A DNA stretch of 64,000 bases from Variovorax boronicumulans (lineage in GTDB: Bacteria > Pseudomonadota > Gammaproteobacteria > Burkholderiales > Burkholderiaceae_C), in NCBI RefSeq assembly GCF_007677875.1, contig NZ_VEDO01000009.1, forward strand, positions 185,933 to 249,932, in the 5' to 3' direction. The notes under the pieces were generated by a model. It was not told the origin of the DNA, ran no database searches, and saw only the letters and a program-made list of their open reading frames with translations. Below are positions 51,794 through 60,219 of this stretch, in pieces (the first letter of the stretch is position 1; every line of letters begins with the position of its first letter). The translations under genes were made by a program, and so were the position numbers.

Positions 51794-52089
51794 GGCCTCT
51801 GCGATAGGAGACTCGGGCGGGACGCTCACGACCATTGGCATTGGCTTGCCAATCGAGAGCGCTCCAACTGCCGCTGCCGGCGCAGGGTGCAGTGTTGGGC
51901 CAGCGGGGCGACCGGACCTGTCGGCGAGCCAGCAGGGTCAACGCTCAAATTTTTGAGGCGCTGCCGCGATGGCTCGTCCGCGCATGCATGCCCGAATGCA
52001 ATGCGCCAGTCGAATAGTCGGTGGCGGTCGGGACGCCCCTCAGCCGCTCAAACCGCATTGCAAACATGCAGGCCTGCGCAACTCCAAGA
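51794..52089. other. Spacer with no recognised gene
   Basis: A short palindrome TTGGC-TT-GCCAA occurs at 51841-51852, overlapping a wider ATTGGC...GCCAAT pair (51834-51853). Beyond this I see nothing I can support. Frames that cross from here through the tRNA are artefacts. The stretch ends at the bidirectional tRNA terminator. Confidence 0.35.
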
Positions 52090-52126
52090 AAAAAGCCTTC
52101 GAAACCGTTGGTTTCGAAGGCTTTTT
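52090..52126 (-). terminator. Strong bidirectional terminator after tRNA-Met
   Basis: AAAAAGCCTTCGAAAC (52090-52105) and GTTTCGAAGGCTTTTT (52111-52126) form a perfect 16-bp stem with a five-base loop. A- and T-runs at the two ends allow termination in both directions. It begins seven bases past the encoded CCA end of the tRNA and also shields the tRNA from the microprotein islet. Confidence 0.92.
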
Positions 52127-52132
52127 GAATGT

Positions 52133-52209
52133 TGGTGGCGCTTCACGGATTCGAACCGCGGACCTGTGGATTATGATTCCATCGCTCTAACCGACTGAGC
52201 TAAAGCGCC
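52133..52209 (-). tRNA. tRNA-Met (CAT anticodon)
   Basis: A 77-nt tRNA read on the minus strand. The acceptor stem GGCGCTT pairs with AAGCGCC, the D-arm is GCTCAGTCGGTTAGAGC, the anticodon loop ATCATAA carries CAT, and the T-arm contains GGTTCGAATCC. The discriminator A and CCA are encoded. G1-C72 pairing excludes an initiator tRNA, leaving elongator Met or the Ile2 species whose CAT is modified to read AUA. Overall similarity favours elongator Met. The lowest anticodon-stem pair is an A-C mismatch. Confidence 0.93.
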
Positions 52210-52218
52210 GAGCCGCTT

Positions 52219-52248
52219 ATTATAGCGTGGTTTCCACGCCGCCTTCAA
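52219..52248 (-). promoter_or_regulatory. tRNA-Met promoter
   Basis: On the minus strand, TTGAAG (52248-52243) and TATAAT (52224-52219) are 18 bases apart, close to consensus. The start point falls about five bases before the tRNA. The -35 overlaps the last codons of the enoyl-CoA hydratase gene. Confidence 0.8.
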
Positions 52249-53024
52249 GTGTTGGTGAAGCCGGCCTTGCGCTTGTTCATGAAGGCGTCCATGCCTTCCT
52301 TCTGGTCGGCTGTGGCGAACAGGCCGTGGAACAGCCGGCGTTCAAACATGACGCCATCGGACAAGCCGCTTTCGAAAGCACGGTTGACGGACTCCTTGGC
52401 GGCCATCACCGCGATCTGTGAGAACTCGCAGATTGACAGCGCAGCACCCAGGGCTTCCTCCATCAGCTTGTCCAGCGGCACCACGCGGCTGACCAGGCCG
52501 GAGCGCTCTGCTTCGGTCGCGTCCATCATGCGCCCCGTCAATGCCATGTCCATGGCCTTGGCCTTGCCGACCGCGCGCGGCAGGCGCTGCGTGCCGCCGG
52601 CACCGGGAATCACCCCCAGCTTGATCTCGGGCTGGCCGAACTTGGCATTGTCGGCCGCGATGATGAAGTCGCACATCATCGCCAGCTCGCAACCGCCGCC
52701 CAGCGCAAAGCCGCTGACGGCTGCGACGACGGGTTTGCGGATGCTGCGGATCTGCTCCCAGTTGCGCGTGATGTAGTCGCCTTTGTAGACGTCGGCGAAG
52801 CTGTACTTGGCCATGGCGCCGATGTCGGCACCGGCGGCAAACGCCTTCTCGCTGCCGGTCAGCACGATGCAGCCGATGCTGTCGTCCCGGTCCAGCTTTT
52901 TGAGTGCATCGCCAAGCTCGTTCATGAGCCGGTCATTCAGCGCATTGAGCTGCTTGGGGCGGTTCAGCGTGACGACGCCGACTTTGCCGGCTTCCACACG
53001 CAAGGTGATGGTCTCGTACTCCAT
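52245..53024 (-). CDS. Enoyl-CoA hydratase/isomerase
   Basis: A 259-aa crotonase-family enzyme that hydrates trans-2-enoyl-CoA in beta-oxidation. The oxyanion-hole segments are [13 protein letters not shown] and [31 protein letters not shown]. The catalytic Glu pair lies in the latter (GGGCELA) and in [19 protein letters not shown] chose ATG 53024, preceded by GGAGAGA. It is 63 bases downstream of an acyl-CoA ligase gene on the same strand, so the two probably serve one acid-degradation route. Confidence 0.95.
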   Translation of the reverse strand: MEYETITLRVEAGKVGVVTLNRPKQLNALNDRLMNELGDALKKLDRDDSIGCIVLTGSEKAFAAGADIGAMAKYSFADVYKGDYITRNWEQIRSIRKPVVAAVSGFALGGGCELAMMCDFIIAADNAKFGQPEIKLGVIPGAGGTQRLPRAVGKAKAMDMALTGRMMDATEAERSGLVSRVVPLDKLMEEALGAALSICEFSQIAVMAAKESVNRAFESGLSDGVMFERRLFHGLFATADQKEGMDAFMNKRKAGFTNT

Positions 53025-53087
53025 GGTCTCTCCGATGTTGTCGAACAGCAAAAACGCCGACGACTATAGCGAGCACCGGCGCATCCT

Positions 53088-54776
53088 TCAGGCCCTTTCG
53101 CGACGCAGTTCGCGGCGCAGGATCTTGCCGACGTTGCTCTTGGGCAACTCGTCGCGGAACTCGATGTGCTTGGGGCGCTTGTAGCCGGTCAGGTTGTCCT
53201 GGCAATGGCGAGAGACATCCTCTTCTGAAAGCGCGGGGTCGCTGCGCACCACGAAGACCTTGATGGCCTCGCCCTGCTTCTCGTCCGGAATGCCGATGGC
53301 CGCACACTCCACCACGCCTGGACACAGCGAGATCACGTTCTCCAGTTCGTTCGGGAAGACATTGAAACCGCTGACGAGGATCATGTCCTTCTTGCGGTCG
53401 ACGATGCGGAAGTAGCCTCGCTCGTCCATGGTGCCGATGTCGCCGGTGCGCATGTAGCCATCGGTCGTGAAGGCCGCCGCCGTCTCGTCGGCACGCTGGT
53501 AGTAGCCGCGCATCACATTCGGCCCCTTGATGCAGATCTCGCCGACCTCGCCCTGCGCCAACGACAGGCCGTCGTCGTCCTTGATCGCGATGTCGATGCC
53601 GGGCAGCGGCAGACCGATGGTGCCGCTGAAGGATGTCGCCGTCACAGGGTTGTTGGTGCCGATCGCCACCGTCTCGCTCATGCCCCAACCTTCGATCATG
53701 GGGCAGCCCGTCACCTCGAACCACTGCCGCGCTGTGCCTTCGGATGCGGCCATGCCGCCGGCCTGCGTGACGCACAGCTGCGAGAAGTCCAGGTGTTTGA
53801 ACTGCGGATGCTGCAGCAGGGCATTGAACAGGGTGTTCACCCCGGGCAGCAGATGGAAGGGCCGCGCCTTGAGCACCTCGACGAACTTGCCGATGTCGCG
53901 CGGGTTTGGAATCAGCGTCAGGTGCGCGCCCAGCCGGATGACCAGCATGCACAGGGTCAGCGCGAAGATGTGGTACAGCGGCAGCGCCGCGATGCTGTTG
54001 ACCTTGCGCAGATCGCCCACGCGCGCAAGCGCCGGCGAGAACCAGGCCTCGGACTGGAGCACGCCAGCGATCACATTGGCATGCGTCAGCACTGCGCCCT
54101 TGGACAGGCCGGTCGTCCCGCCGGTGTATTGCAGGAAGGCAATGCTCTCCAGCGTGGCCTGGGCCGGCCGCAGACTGCGCCGCCCGCCCTCCGCCAAGAC
54201 AGTGCGGAATGGCGTCACAGTGCGCCCTCCCTCCAAGGGCAGCTGGAACTCCGGCACCATCTTGGCCAGATGGCGCACGGCGAACGTGATCCACGGGCCG
54301 TAGAAGGTGCCCAGCATGTCGCCCATCGAGGCCACGACCACGTGCCGCAGCGGCGTCTCGGCGATCACGCTCTCCAGCGTATGCGCAAAGTTTTCCAGGA
54401 TCACGATGGCGCTGGCGCCAGAGTCCTTGAGCTGGTGCGCCAGCTCGCGCGCCGTGTAGAGCGGGTTGACGTTCACGCAGGTGTAGCCCGCGCGCAGCAC
54501 GCCGGCCATGGTCACCGCGAACTGCGGGATGTTGGGCAGCATGATGGCCACGCGTGCGCCCTCCTCCAGGCCCATGCCCTGCAACCAGGCGCCGACGGAG
54601 GCCGAGGCCTCGTCGAGTTCGCGGTAGGACATCCAGCAGTCCATGCAGACCGAGAATGGCTGTGCGGCGTTCTTCTTGAACGACTCTTCCAACAATTGGG
54701 CAAGCGAGCGGTAGCGCGCGACATCCACGTCGTGCGGCACGTTCGGGGGGTAGCTGTCCAACCAGGGCTTTGCCAT
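53088..54776 (-). CDS. fadD: Long-chain fatty-acid-CoA ligase
   Basis: A 562-aa AMP-forming acyl-CoA synthetase. The nucleotide loop is YTGGTTGLSKGAVLTH, followed by the adenylate motif GWGMSETVAIG, the DGYMRTGDIG hinge-region Asp, and the C-terminal catalytic Lys region KSNVGKILRRELR. It starts MAKPWLDSYPPNVPHDVDV, as many Burkholderiales FadD proteins do. AAGGAGA lies upstream of ATG 54776. It is followed by an enoyl-CoA hydratase. Chain-length preference is inferred from overall similarity only. Confidence 0.93.
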   Translation of the reverse strand: MAKPWLDSYPPNVPHDVDVARYRSLAQLLEESFKKNAAQPFSVCMDCWMSYRELDEASASVGAWLQGMGLEEGARVAIMLPNIPQFAVTMAGVLRAGYTCVNVNPLYTARELAHQLKDSGASAIVILENFAHTLESVIAETPLRHVVVASMGDMLGTFYGPWITFAVRHLAKMVPEFQLPLEGGRTVTPFRTVLAEGGRRSLRPAQATLESIAFLQYTGGTTGLSKGAVLTHANVIAGVLQSEAWFSPALARVGDLRKVNSIAALPLYHIFALTLCMLVIRLGAHLTLIPNPRDIGKFVEVLKARPFHLLPGVNTLFNALLQHPQFKHLDFSQLCVTQAGGMAASEGTARQWFEVTGCPMIEGWGMSETVAIGTNNPVTATSFSGTIGLPLPGIDIAIKDDDGLSLAQGEVGEICIKGPNVMRGYYQRADETAAAFTTDGYMRTGDIGTMDERGYFRIVDRKKDMILVSGFNVFPNELENVISLCPGVVECAAIGIPDEKQGEAIKVFVVRSDPALSEEDVSRHCQDNLTGYKRPKHIEFRDELPKSNVGKILRRELRRERA

Positions 54777-54877
54777 CTGCGTCTCCTTGTGCGGCGGGAT
54801 TGTGCTCAGCACCTGCGCCATCGCCAGCGGGGCTTGCCCTAGGACGACAATGCAGGCCGCTCCACCGCACCGCGCCC

Positions 54878-55768
54878 ATGCTTGCACGCCTGCAACGACT
54901 GCTTTGCCTGCTTCTCACCGCGCTGGCCCTGGCCTGGCTGCTCGGTTTCTGGTCATCGTCACCGCTGCTGGCGTTGGCGGGCCTGGCCTTGCCGGTGCTC
55001 GGCTACGGCGCTTTGCTGGCCTGCGAGTTCGCACTGCTGGCGCGCCAGCACGATGACCCCGCGCCCCGGCCCACGGCGGCGCAGCTGCTGGGAGCCTGGT
55101 GGGCCGAGTTGCGCATCGGCACGCAGGTGTTTTTCTGGCGCCAGCCCTTCCGCGAACATGCCGAGCCCGACCACATGCCACCCGGCACGCGGCAGCGCGG
55201 CGTGGTGTTCGTGCACGGCCTGTTCTGCAACCGCGGCTTCTGGGCGCCCTGGATGCGGCGCGCCCGAGCATTGGGCCTGCCCCACGTCGCCGTGAGCCTG
55301 GAACCGGTGACCGGCTCGATCGATGCCTATGTGCCAACCATCGATGCCGCGGTTGCCAGGCTCATCAAAGCGACCGGTCAGCCGCCGGTGCTGGTGTGCC
55401 ACAGCATGGGCGGCCTGGCCGCCCGTGCCTGGCTGCGCACGCCCGGTGCGGCCGCTCGCGTGGCGCATGTGGTCACGATCGCGAGTCCGCACAGCGGCAC
55501 CTGGATGGCCCGACTGGGCCACGGCAAGAACGCCCGCCAGATGGAGCGCGACAGTCACTGGCTGGCCCAATTGGCCCGCGACGAGACTGATGCCGCGCCA
55601 GTGCCCTTTACCTGCTGGTACTCCAATTGCGACAACGTGGTGTTCCCGGTGTCGACGGCCGCGCGAGACGGTGCCGACAACCGCTTCCTCCCGGGCCAGG
55701 CGCATGTGGCCTTGGCGTTCCACGAACGCGTGGTGCACGAGAGCCTGCAAGCTGTCCGCAGCGCCTGA
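54878..55768 (+). CDS. Membrane-anchored alpha/beta hydrolase (lipase-like)
   Basis: A 296-aa protein with two N-terminal hydrophobic helices (about 5-25 and 28-50) followed by an alpha/beta-hydrolase domain. The oxyanion region is VVFVHGLFCNRGFW, the nucleophile elbow is CHSMGGLAARAW (Ser ~171), and a catalytic His lies in QAHVALAFHERV. This looks like a PGAP1/lipase-class esterase facing either side of the membrane. I chose ATG 54878. A GACAAT -10-like element lies at 54846-54851. It is divergent from fadD, and a lipid ester substrate is plausible but not shown. Confidence 0.87.
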   Translation: MLARLQRLLCLLLTALALAWLLGFWSSSPLLALAGLALPVLGYGALLACEFALLARQHDDPAPRPTAAQLLGAWWAELRIGTQVFFWRQPFREHAEPDHMPPGTRQRGVVFVHGLFCNRGFWAPWMRRARALGLPHVAVSLEPVTGSIDAYVPTIDAAVARLIKATGQPPVLVCHSMGGLAARAWLRTPGAAARVAHVVTIASPHSGTWMARLGHGKNARQMERDSHWLAQLARDETDAAPVPFTCWYSNCDNVVFPVSTAARDGADNRFLPGQAHVALAFHERVVHESLQAVRSA

Positions 55769-55815
55769 ATCCGGCGGCAGAATCGCTCCCCATTTTCTTC
55801 TTAGCAGGAGCGGCC

Positions 55816-56289
55816 TTGGAAACGCTGGACAAGCTGGATCGCCAGATCCTGAACGCGCTGCAGACGGACGGGCGCGCCACCTACGAGCAGATCGCCGAGC
55901 AGGTGGGCCTGTCCGCCAGCGCCGTGCTGCGCCGTGTCAAGCGGCTGGAAGACACTGGCGTGATCGACCGGTACGTGGCGCTTGTCAGGCCCGAGTCCGT
56001 CGGCCTGGCACTCACGGCCTACCTCAACGTGCGGCTGGAGAAGCTGGCCGAGACGCACAAACGCAACCCCATGGACCTGTTCCGCGCCAGCGTCGTGACC
56101 TGGCCGGAGGTCGTGGAGTGCGAGGCCCTGACGGGCGACATGGACTATTTGCTGCGCGTGGTGGTGCGCGACATGGCGCACTACCGCAGCTTCGTGATGG
56201 GCACGCTGCTCAAGCACCCCAGCGTGCAGGATTGCAAGACCAGTTTCGTGCTGGACCGCGTCAAAGCCACCACCGCGCTGCCGCTGTAG
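55816..56289 (+). CDS. Lrp/AsnC family transcriptional regulator (TTG start)
   Basis: A 157-aa Lrp-type regulator. The helix-turn-helix LDRQILNALQTDGRATYEQIAEQVGLSASAVLRRVKRLEDTGVI covers ~residues 7-50, and a RAM-type effector domain (VVECEALTGDMDYLLRVVVRDMAHYRSFV) follows. There is no suitable ATG; TTG 55816 is preceded by AGGAG at the right distance and gives LETLDKLDRQIL, the family start. The upstream CAGAATCGC at 55778 may be its -10. Target genes are unknown; most relatives respond to amino acids. Confidence 0.92.
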   Translation: METLDKLDRQILNALQTDGRATYEQIAEQVGLSASAVLRRVKRLEDTGVIDRYVALVRPESVGLALTAYLNVRLEKLAETHKRNPMDLFRASVVTWPEVVECEALTGDMDYLLRVVVRDMAHYRSFVMGTLLKHPSVQDCKTSFVLDRVKATTALPL

Positions 56290-56295
56290 CGTGGC

Positions 56296-56718
56296 TCAAT
56301 GGTCGGCGCGCATCTGCGCCGCGTTGCGGACCAAGCCGCGCGGCACGTCGGTGCGCAGCACCTCCAGGCCGGTTCGCGCGTGCTCCTGCCGGTCCAGCAG
56401 GCCGGCGAACATGAAGCTGACGTCGCTCATGCGCTGGCGCGCCAGCAGCAGTCCCTCATGGTCCGCGAGCACCGCCATCCAGTCGCCACGCAGCGCCCAC
56501 AGTGCTTCCGGATCGGCGGCCGATTTGATCCGGACGGCCAGGCCGGCCCGTTGCTCCGCATCGGCGACGGTCGCGAGCTGGGCCAGCATCAGACGCCGGA
56601 TTTCGTCCAGGCGACCTTCCCGGCGGAACCAAAGCCAGCGCAGCCAGCCCTGGCGTCCGGCACGCAGCCCGAAAGATGAACGATCGTCCGGAACGTTTCC
56701 AAGAGGGGTCAAAGGCAC
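56296..56718 (-). CDS. Hypothetical protein (140 aa, GTG start)
   Basis: A 140-aa, mostly helical soluble protein that I do not recognise. It is rich in Arg, Leu and Ala, with REGRLDEIRRLMLAQLATVADAEQRAG and ALRGDWMAVLADHEGLLLARQRMSDVSFMFAGLLDRQE. The start GTG 56718 has AGGAG spaced correctly; the open frame further upstream is not protein-like. It lies tail-to-tail with the Lrp gene and divergent from the GNAT gene across 181 bases. No known catalytic motif is visible. Confidence 0.7.
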   Translation of the reverse strand: MPLTPLGNVPDDRSSFGLRAGRQGWLRWLWFRREGRLDEIRRLMLAQLATVADAEQRAGLAVRIKSAADPEALWALRGDWMAVLADHEGLLLARQRMSDVSFMFAGLLDRQEHARTGLEVLRTDVPRGLVRNAAQMRADH

Positions 56719-56899
56719 GGGGTACTCCTGCTGCGGACCAACTTCACGGAGGCAGTATCCAAACGGCTGGTTACAGCCAGATTGCAGTCCGCGCCGCGCT
56801 TTGTTTCGTTTGTTGCGCGATACCAATCGCCCCGCTGGTCGGGCCGAAATTCGTGCAGAACTGCCTGCGACAAACGCGCATTGGTCGTATATTGCTGCA

Positions 56900-57619
56900 A
56901 TGCAGCATAACACCCGATCCCCTGCACCGTCCGCGGTCGACGGTATTTCTCGCGCCCACGGGCGCGACGGGGCCGAAAAACGCCGCACTGCCCCGGTCAT
57001 CGTGCCGATCCGCTCCCTGGGCCCGGAGCACCGCGAACGCATTTCCCGCCACCTGATGGCGTTGCGTTCGCACGACCGCTACCTGCGCTTCGGCTACGCG
57101 GCGGCCGATGAGCACGTGCGCCGCTATGTCGACAGCCTGGACTTCGACCGCGACGAAATCTTCGGCATTTACAACCGCCGGCTCGAACTGATCGCCATGG
57201 CGCACCTAGCCTTCTCCATCAATCCCTCGCTGACCTCCTGCGCCGAGTTCGGCGTGTCGGTCTCCGAGCATGTGCGCGGACGCGGCTACGGCGCACGCCT
57301 GTTCGAGCGGGCCGTCATGCATGCCCGCAATGAGGGCGTGCAAAGCCTGTTCATCCACGCCCTCAGCGAGAACACGGCCATGCTCAAGATCGCGCGCAAC
57401 GCTGGCGCCAAGGTAGAGCGCGATGGCTCCGAGACCGAGGCCTTCCTGCGCCTGCCCGCCGCCACGCTGGATTCGCGCGTGACCGAACTCATGCAGCAGC
57501 ACCTGGGCCTGACGGACTACCACCTGAAGGCCCAGGCCCAGCAGTTCCGCCGCTTCCTGGCGGGCCTGCAGGAAGTGCGCCAGGGCGTGCAGGGCGCGCG
57601 GGCAAAGTCCGGCCGCTGA
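56900..57619 (+). CDS. GNAT family N-acetyltransferase
   Basis: A 239-aa protein with a GNAT core: acetyl-CoA loop EHVRGRGYGARLFERAV (R/Q-x-x-G-x-G/A) around residue 112-128, preceded by AEFGVSV and followed by LFIHALSENTAMLKIARNAGAKVERDG. The N-terminal ~30 residues are polar and the C-terminal ~50 form a helical extension. The ATG at 56900 lies in the centre of an inverted repeat (TGCTGCA-A-TGCAGCA), with TATATT at 56888-56893 just upstream, so the message may be leaderless or autoregulated. The substrate is unknown. Confidence 0.85.
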   Translation: MQHNTRSPAPSAVDGISRAHGRDGAEKRRTAPVIVPIRSLGPEHRERISRHLMALRSHDRYLRFGYAAADEHVRRYVDSLDFDRDEIFGIYNRRLELIAMAHLAFSINPSLTSCAEFGVSVSEHVRGRGYGARLFERAVMHARNEGVQSLFIHALSENTAMLKIARNAGAKVERDGSETEAFLRLPAATLDSRVTELMQQHLGLTDYHLKAQAQQFRRFLAGLQEVRQGVQGARAKSGR

Positions 57620-57709
57620 ACGCGGCGGGCCGCCGCCTGGCCGGGTGCCGGGGCGGCGATCCGCTATCCTTGCGGTTCCGCCACAGCCGCACGCCGTGCA
57701 CCCCCGTCA

Positions 57710-58600
57710 GTGTCAGACCCCTATCCCGGGCGCTCCGCGCCCGGTAGCCCCGAGCGCGAAGACAAGCGCAGCTTCCTGCAACGCCTGGCCGAATTCATCC
57801 ATCCCGGCCCGGATTCGCGGGCGGAACTGATCGAAACACTCAACGACGCGGAACAGAACGACATCATCGGGCCCGACGCCCGCGTGATGCTCGAAGGCGT
57901 GATCCGCATGGCCGACCAGACGGCCGGCGACGTGATGGTGGCGGCCACGCGTATGGACTGCCTGGACATCGACGCCCCTTACGAAGAACTGCTGCACCAG
58001 GTCATCAACACGGCGCACTCGCGCTTCCCGGTCTACGAAGGCGAGCGCGAGAACATCATCGGCATCCTGCTCGCCAAGGACCTGCTCAAGCTGCAGCGCG
58101 CGCCCGAACTGAACCTGCGCGCACTGCTGCGCCCGGCCGTGTTCGTGCCCGAGAGCAAAGGCCTCAACGACCTGCTGCGCGAATTCCGCGGCAACCGCAA
58201 CCACCTGGCTGTGGTCATCGACGAGTTCGGCCGCGTGGCCGGGCTCATCACGATCGAAGATGTGCTCGAGCAGATCGTCGGCGAGATCGAGGACGAGTTC
58301 GACATCGTGGAAGACCACGGTGACATCTTCGGCCTCGCAGACCGCACCTACCGCGTGAGCGGCGACACGCCGGTCGAGCGCGTCGAGGAGGCCTTCGCCG
58401 TCACGCTGCAGACCGGCCCGGAGGATGACCGCTTCGACACCATCGGCGGCCTCGTCGCGCACGAGGTCGGCCATGTGCCGCGCCGCGGCGAGAGCCACGA
58501 CCTGGCCGGCCTGCGCTTCCTGGTGCTGCACACCAAGGGCGGCGCGGTGCGCTGGTTCAAGGTGTTCCCCGCGACCGAAACCGGCGACTCCACCGCATGA
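57710..58600 (+). CDS. corC: CorC-type CBS-domain protein
   Basis: A 296-aa cytosolic protein of the HlyC/CorC family (E. coli YbeX). It has two CBS domains (MVAATRMDCLDIDAPYEELLHQVINTAHSRFPVY and RPAVFVPESKGLNDLLREF...GLITIEDVLEQIVGEIEDE) and a C-terminal CorC_HlyC domain (RTYRVSGDTPVERVEEAF, DRFDTIGGLVAHEVGHVPRRGE). No transmembrane helices. Start is GTG 57710. It overlaps lnt by ATGA, the conserved corC-lnt pair linked to envelope and magnesium/cobalt homeostasis. Confidence 0.94.
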   Translation: MSDPYPGRSAPGSPEREDKRSFLQRLAEFIHPGPDSRAELIETLNDAEQNDIIGPDARVMLEGVIRMADQTAGDVMVAATRMDCLDIDAPYEELLHQVINTAHSRFPVYEGERENIIGILLAKDLLKLQRAPELNLRALLRPAVFVPESKGLNDLLREFRGNRNHLAVVIDEFGRVAGLITIEDVLEQIVGEIEDEFDIVEDHGDIFGLADRTYRVSGDTPVERVEEAFAVTLQTGPEDDRFDTIGGLVAHEVGHVPRRGESHDLAGLRFLVLHTKGGAVRWFKVFPATETGDSTA

Positions 58601-60147
58601 ACGTCCGCGCCCTGCCAGGCGCCTGGATGGCCATGGCGGGTGCGCTGCTGGCCGGCGGGGCCCATGCCTTGTCCATCGCCGCGCCCTGGGACGGCCAGCC
58701 GCAATGGTGGCTGCAGCTGTTCGCGCTCGAGGTGCTGGTGCGCCTGGTCGATGGCGCGCCCAGTGCGCGCGCCGCAGCGCTGCGCGGTTTCCTGTTCGCG
58801 CTGGCCTGGTTGGCGGGCACCTTCTGGTGGCTGTTCATCTCGCTGCATGTCTACGGCGGGCTGCCCTCCGTGCTCGCGGTTTTGTCGGTGGCGGCACTGG
58901 CCGCTCTGCTCGCGGTGTACTACGCGCTGGCCGCCGGCATCGCACGCCACTGCAACATCCTCAACCCGCTCGGCCGCGCGCTGCTGTGGGCCGCGCTCTG
59001 GACACTGGCCGAGCTCGCGCGCGGCCTGCTGTTCACGGGTTTCCCCTGGGGCGCCGCCGGCTATGCGCACGTGGACGGCCCGCTGGCCGCCTTCGCGCCC
59101 TGGGTGGGCGTCTACGGCATCACGGCCATCGCCGCGCTGTCGGCCGCGCTGCTGGCTTCGGTCGCCGCCTCGGCGCAGGGCCGCCTGCCGGCCGCGCTGG
59201 CGCTGGTGGCCGTGGCCGCGCTGTCCTTCGGCCTGGGCCGCGTCCAGCCGGCGGCCGAGAGCGCGGTGATCGCCGAGCCGCTGCGCGTGAGCCTGTTGCA
59301 AGGCAACATCCCGCAGGACGTGAAGTTCGAGCCCGGCGTCGGCATCGAGCAGTCGCTGCAGTGGTATGGCCAGCAACTCAACCTGGCCTCGGCGCCGCTG
59401 GTGGTGGCGCCGGAGACCGCGCTCCCGCTGCTGCCCGAGCAGTTGCCGATCGGTTATTGGCAGGCCCTGCAGGCGCGCTTCGCGTCCGGCGGGCAGACCG
59501 CGCTGATCGGCATGCCCATGGGCGACATGCGCAGCGGCTACATCAACGCGGCCGTCGGGTTCATCCCCGGCCGCGCGGCCCCTTACGAATACGCCAAGCA
59601 CCACCTGGTGCCCTTCGGCGAGTTCATCCCGCCCTTCTTCCGCTGGTTCACCGAGATGATGCACATCCCGCTTGGCGACTTCCGCCGCGGCGACGTGGGC
59701 CAGCCGTCGATGGCGATGGGCGCGCAGCGGCTGGCCCCCAACATCTGTTACGAAGACTTGTTCGGCGAGGAACTCGCGGCGCGCTTCGTCGACCCGGCCG
59801 AGGCGCCCACCATCTTCGTGAACATGAGCAACATCGCCTGGTTCGGCGACAGCATCGCGATCGACCAGCATCTGTCCATCTCCCGCATGCGTGCGCTGGA
59901 GTTCCGCCGGCCCATGCTGCGTGCCACCAACACCGGCGCCACCGCCATCGTCGATGCGCAGGGCAAGGTCACGCATGCGCTGCCGCGCCTCACACGCGAC
60001 GTGCTGACGGGCGAGGTCTACGGCCGCACCGACATCACGCCGTTTGCCTGGTGGGCCGGGCGCTTCGGCCTGGCGCCGCTGTGGGGGCCGGCGCTGGCCG
60101 TCGTGGCGCTGGCGCTCTGGAGCGGACGGCGCAAAAGGCGCCCGTAG
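58597..60147 (+). CDS. lnt: Apolipoprotein N-acyltransferase
   Basis: Inner-membrane enzyme (516 aa) that adds the third acyl chain to the N-terminal Cys of lipoproteins. The N-terminal half has about seven hydrophobic helices; the periplasmic nitrilase-like domain holds the catalytic Glu (VVAPETALPLL, ~273), Lys (YAKHHLVPFGEFIP, ~333) and Cys (LAPNICYEDLFG, ~384). A final helix lies near residues 485-505. Start ATG overlaps the corC stop. Confidence 0.96.
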   Translation: MNVRALPGAWMAMAGALLAGGAHALSIAAPWDGQPQWWLQLFALEVLVRLVDGAPSARAAALRGFLFALAWLAGTFWWLFISLHVYGGLPSVLAVLSVAALAALLAVYYALAAGIARHCNILNPLGRALLWAALWTLAELARGLLFTGFPWGAAGYAHVDGPLAAFAPWVGVYGITAIAALSAALLASVAASAQGRLPAALALVAVAALSFGLGRVQPAAESAVIAEPLRVSLLQGNIPQDVKFEPGVGIEQSLQWYGQQLNLASAPLVVAPETALPLLPEQLPIGYWQALQARFASGGQTALIGMPMGDMRSGYINAAVGFIPGRAAPYEYAKHHLVPFGEFIPPFFRWFTEMMHIPLGDFRRGDVGQPSMAMGAQRLAPNICYEDLFGEELAARFVDPAEAPTIFVNMSNIAWFGDSIAIDQHLSISRMRALEFRRPMLRATNTGATAIVDAQGKVTHALPRLTRDVLTGEVYGRTDITPFAWWAGRFGLAPLWGPALAVVALALWSGRRKRRP

Positions 60148-60150
60148 AAT
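60145..60150 (+). promoter_or_regulatory. -10 element of the glyQ promoter
   Basis: TAGAAT followed by CCGCGG overlaps the lnt stop codon TAG. It matches the TANAATC(C)GCGG pattern seen elsewhere in the window. The leader to glyQ would be about 63 nt and contains a GC-rich hairpin (GCCGGCCTGCGGCCCGGC, 60193-60210). No clear -35 is visible. Confidence 0.5.
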
Positions 60151-60219
60151 CCGCGGTTTGCGCGCCCACGGCGCGCTGCGTTCGACCACATTGCCGGCCT
60201 GCGGCCCGGCCCCGCATCG

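Noticed and set aside
51887..52198. Rightward frame crossing into the tRNA-Met gene
   Set aside because: It overlaps a clear tRNA and its terminator stem, and has no ribosome-binding site or domain.
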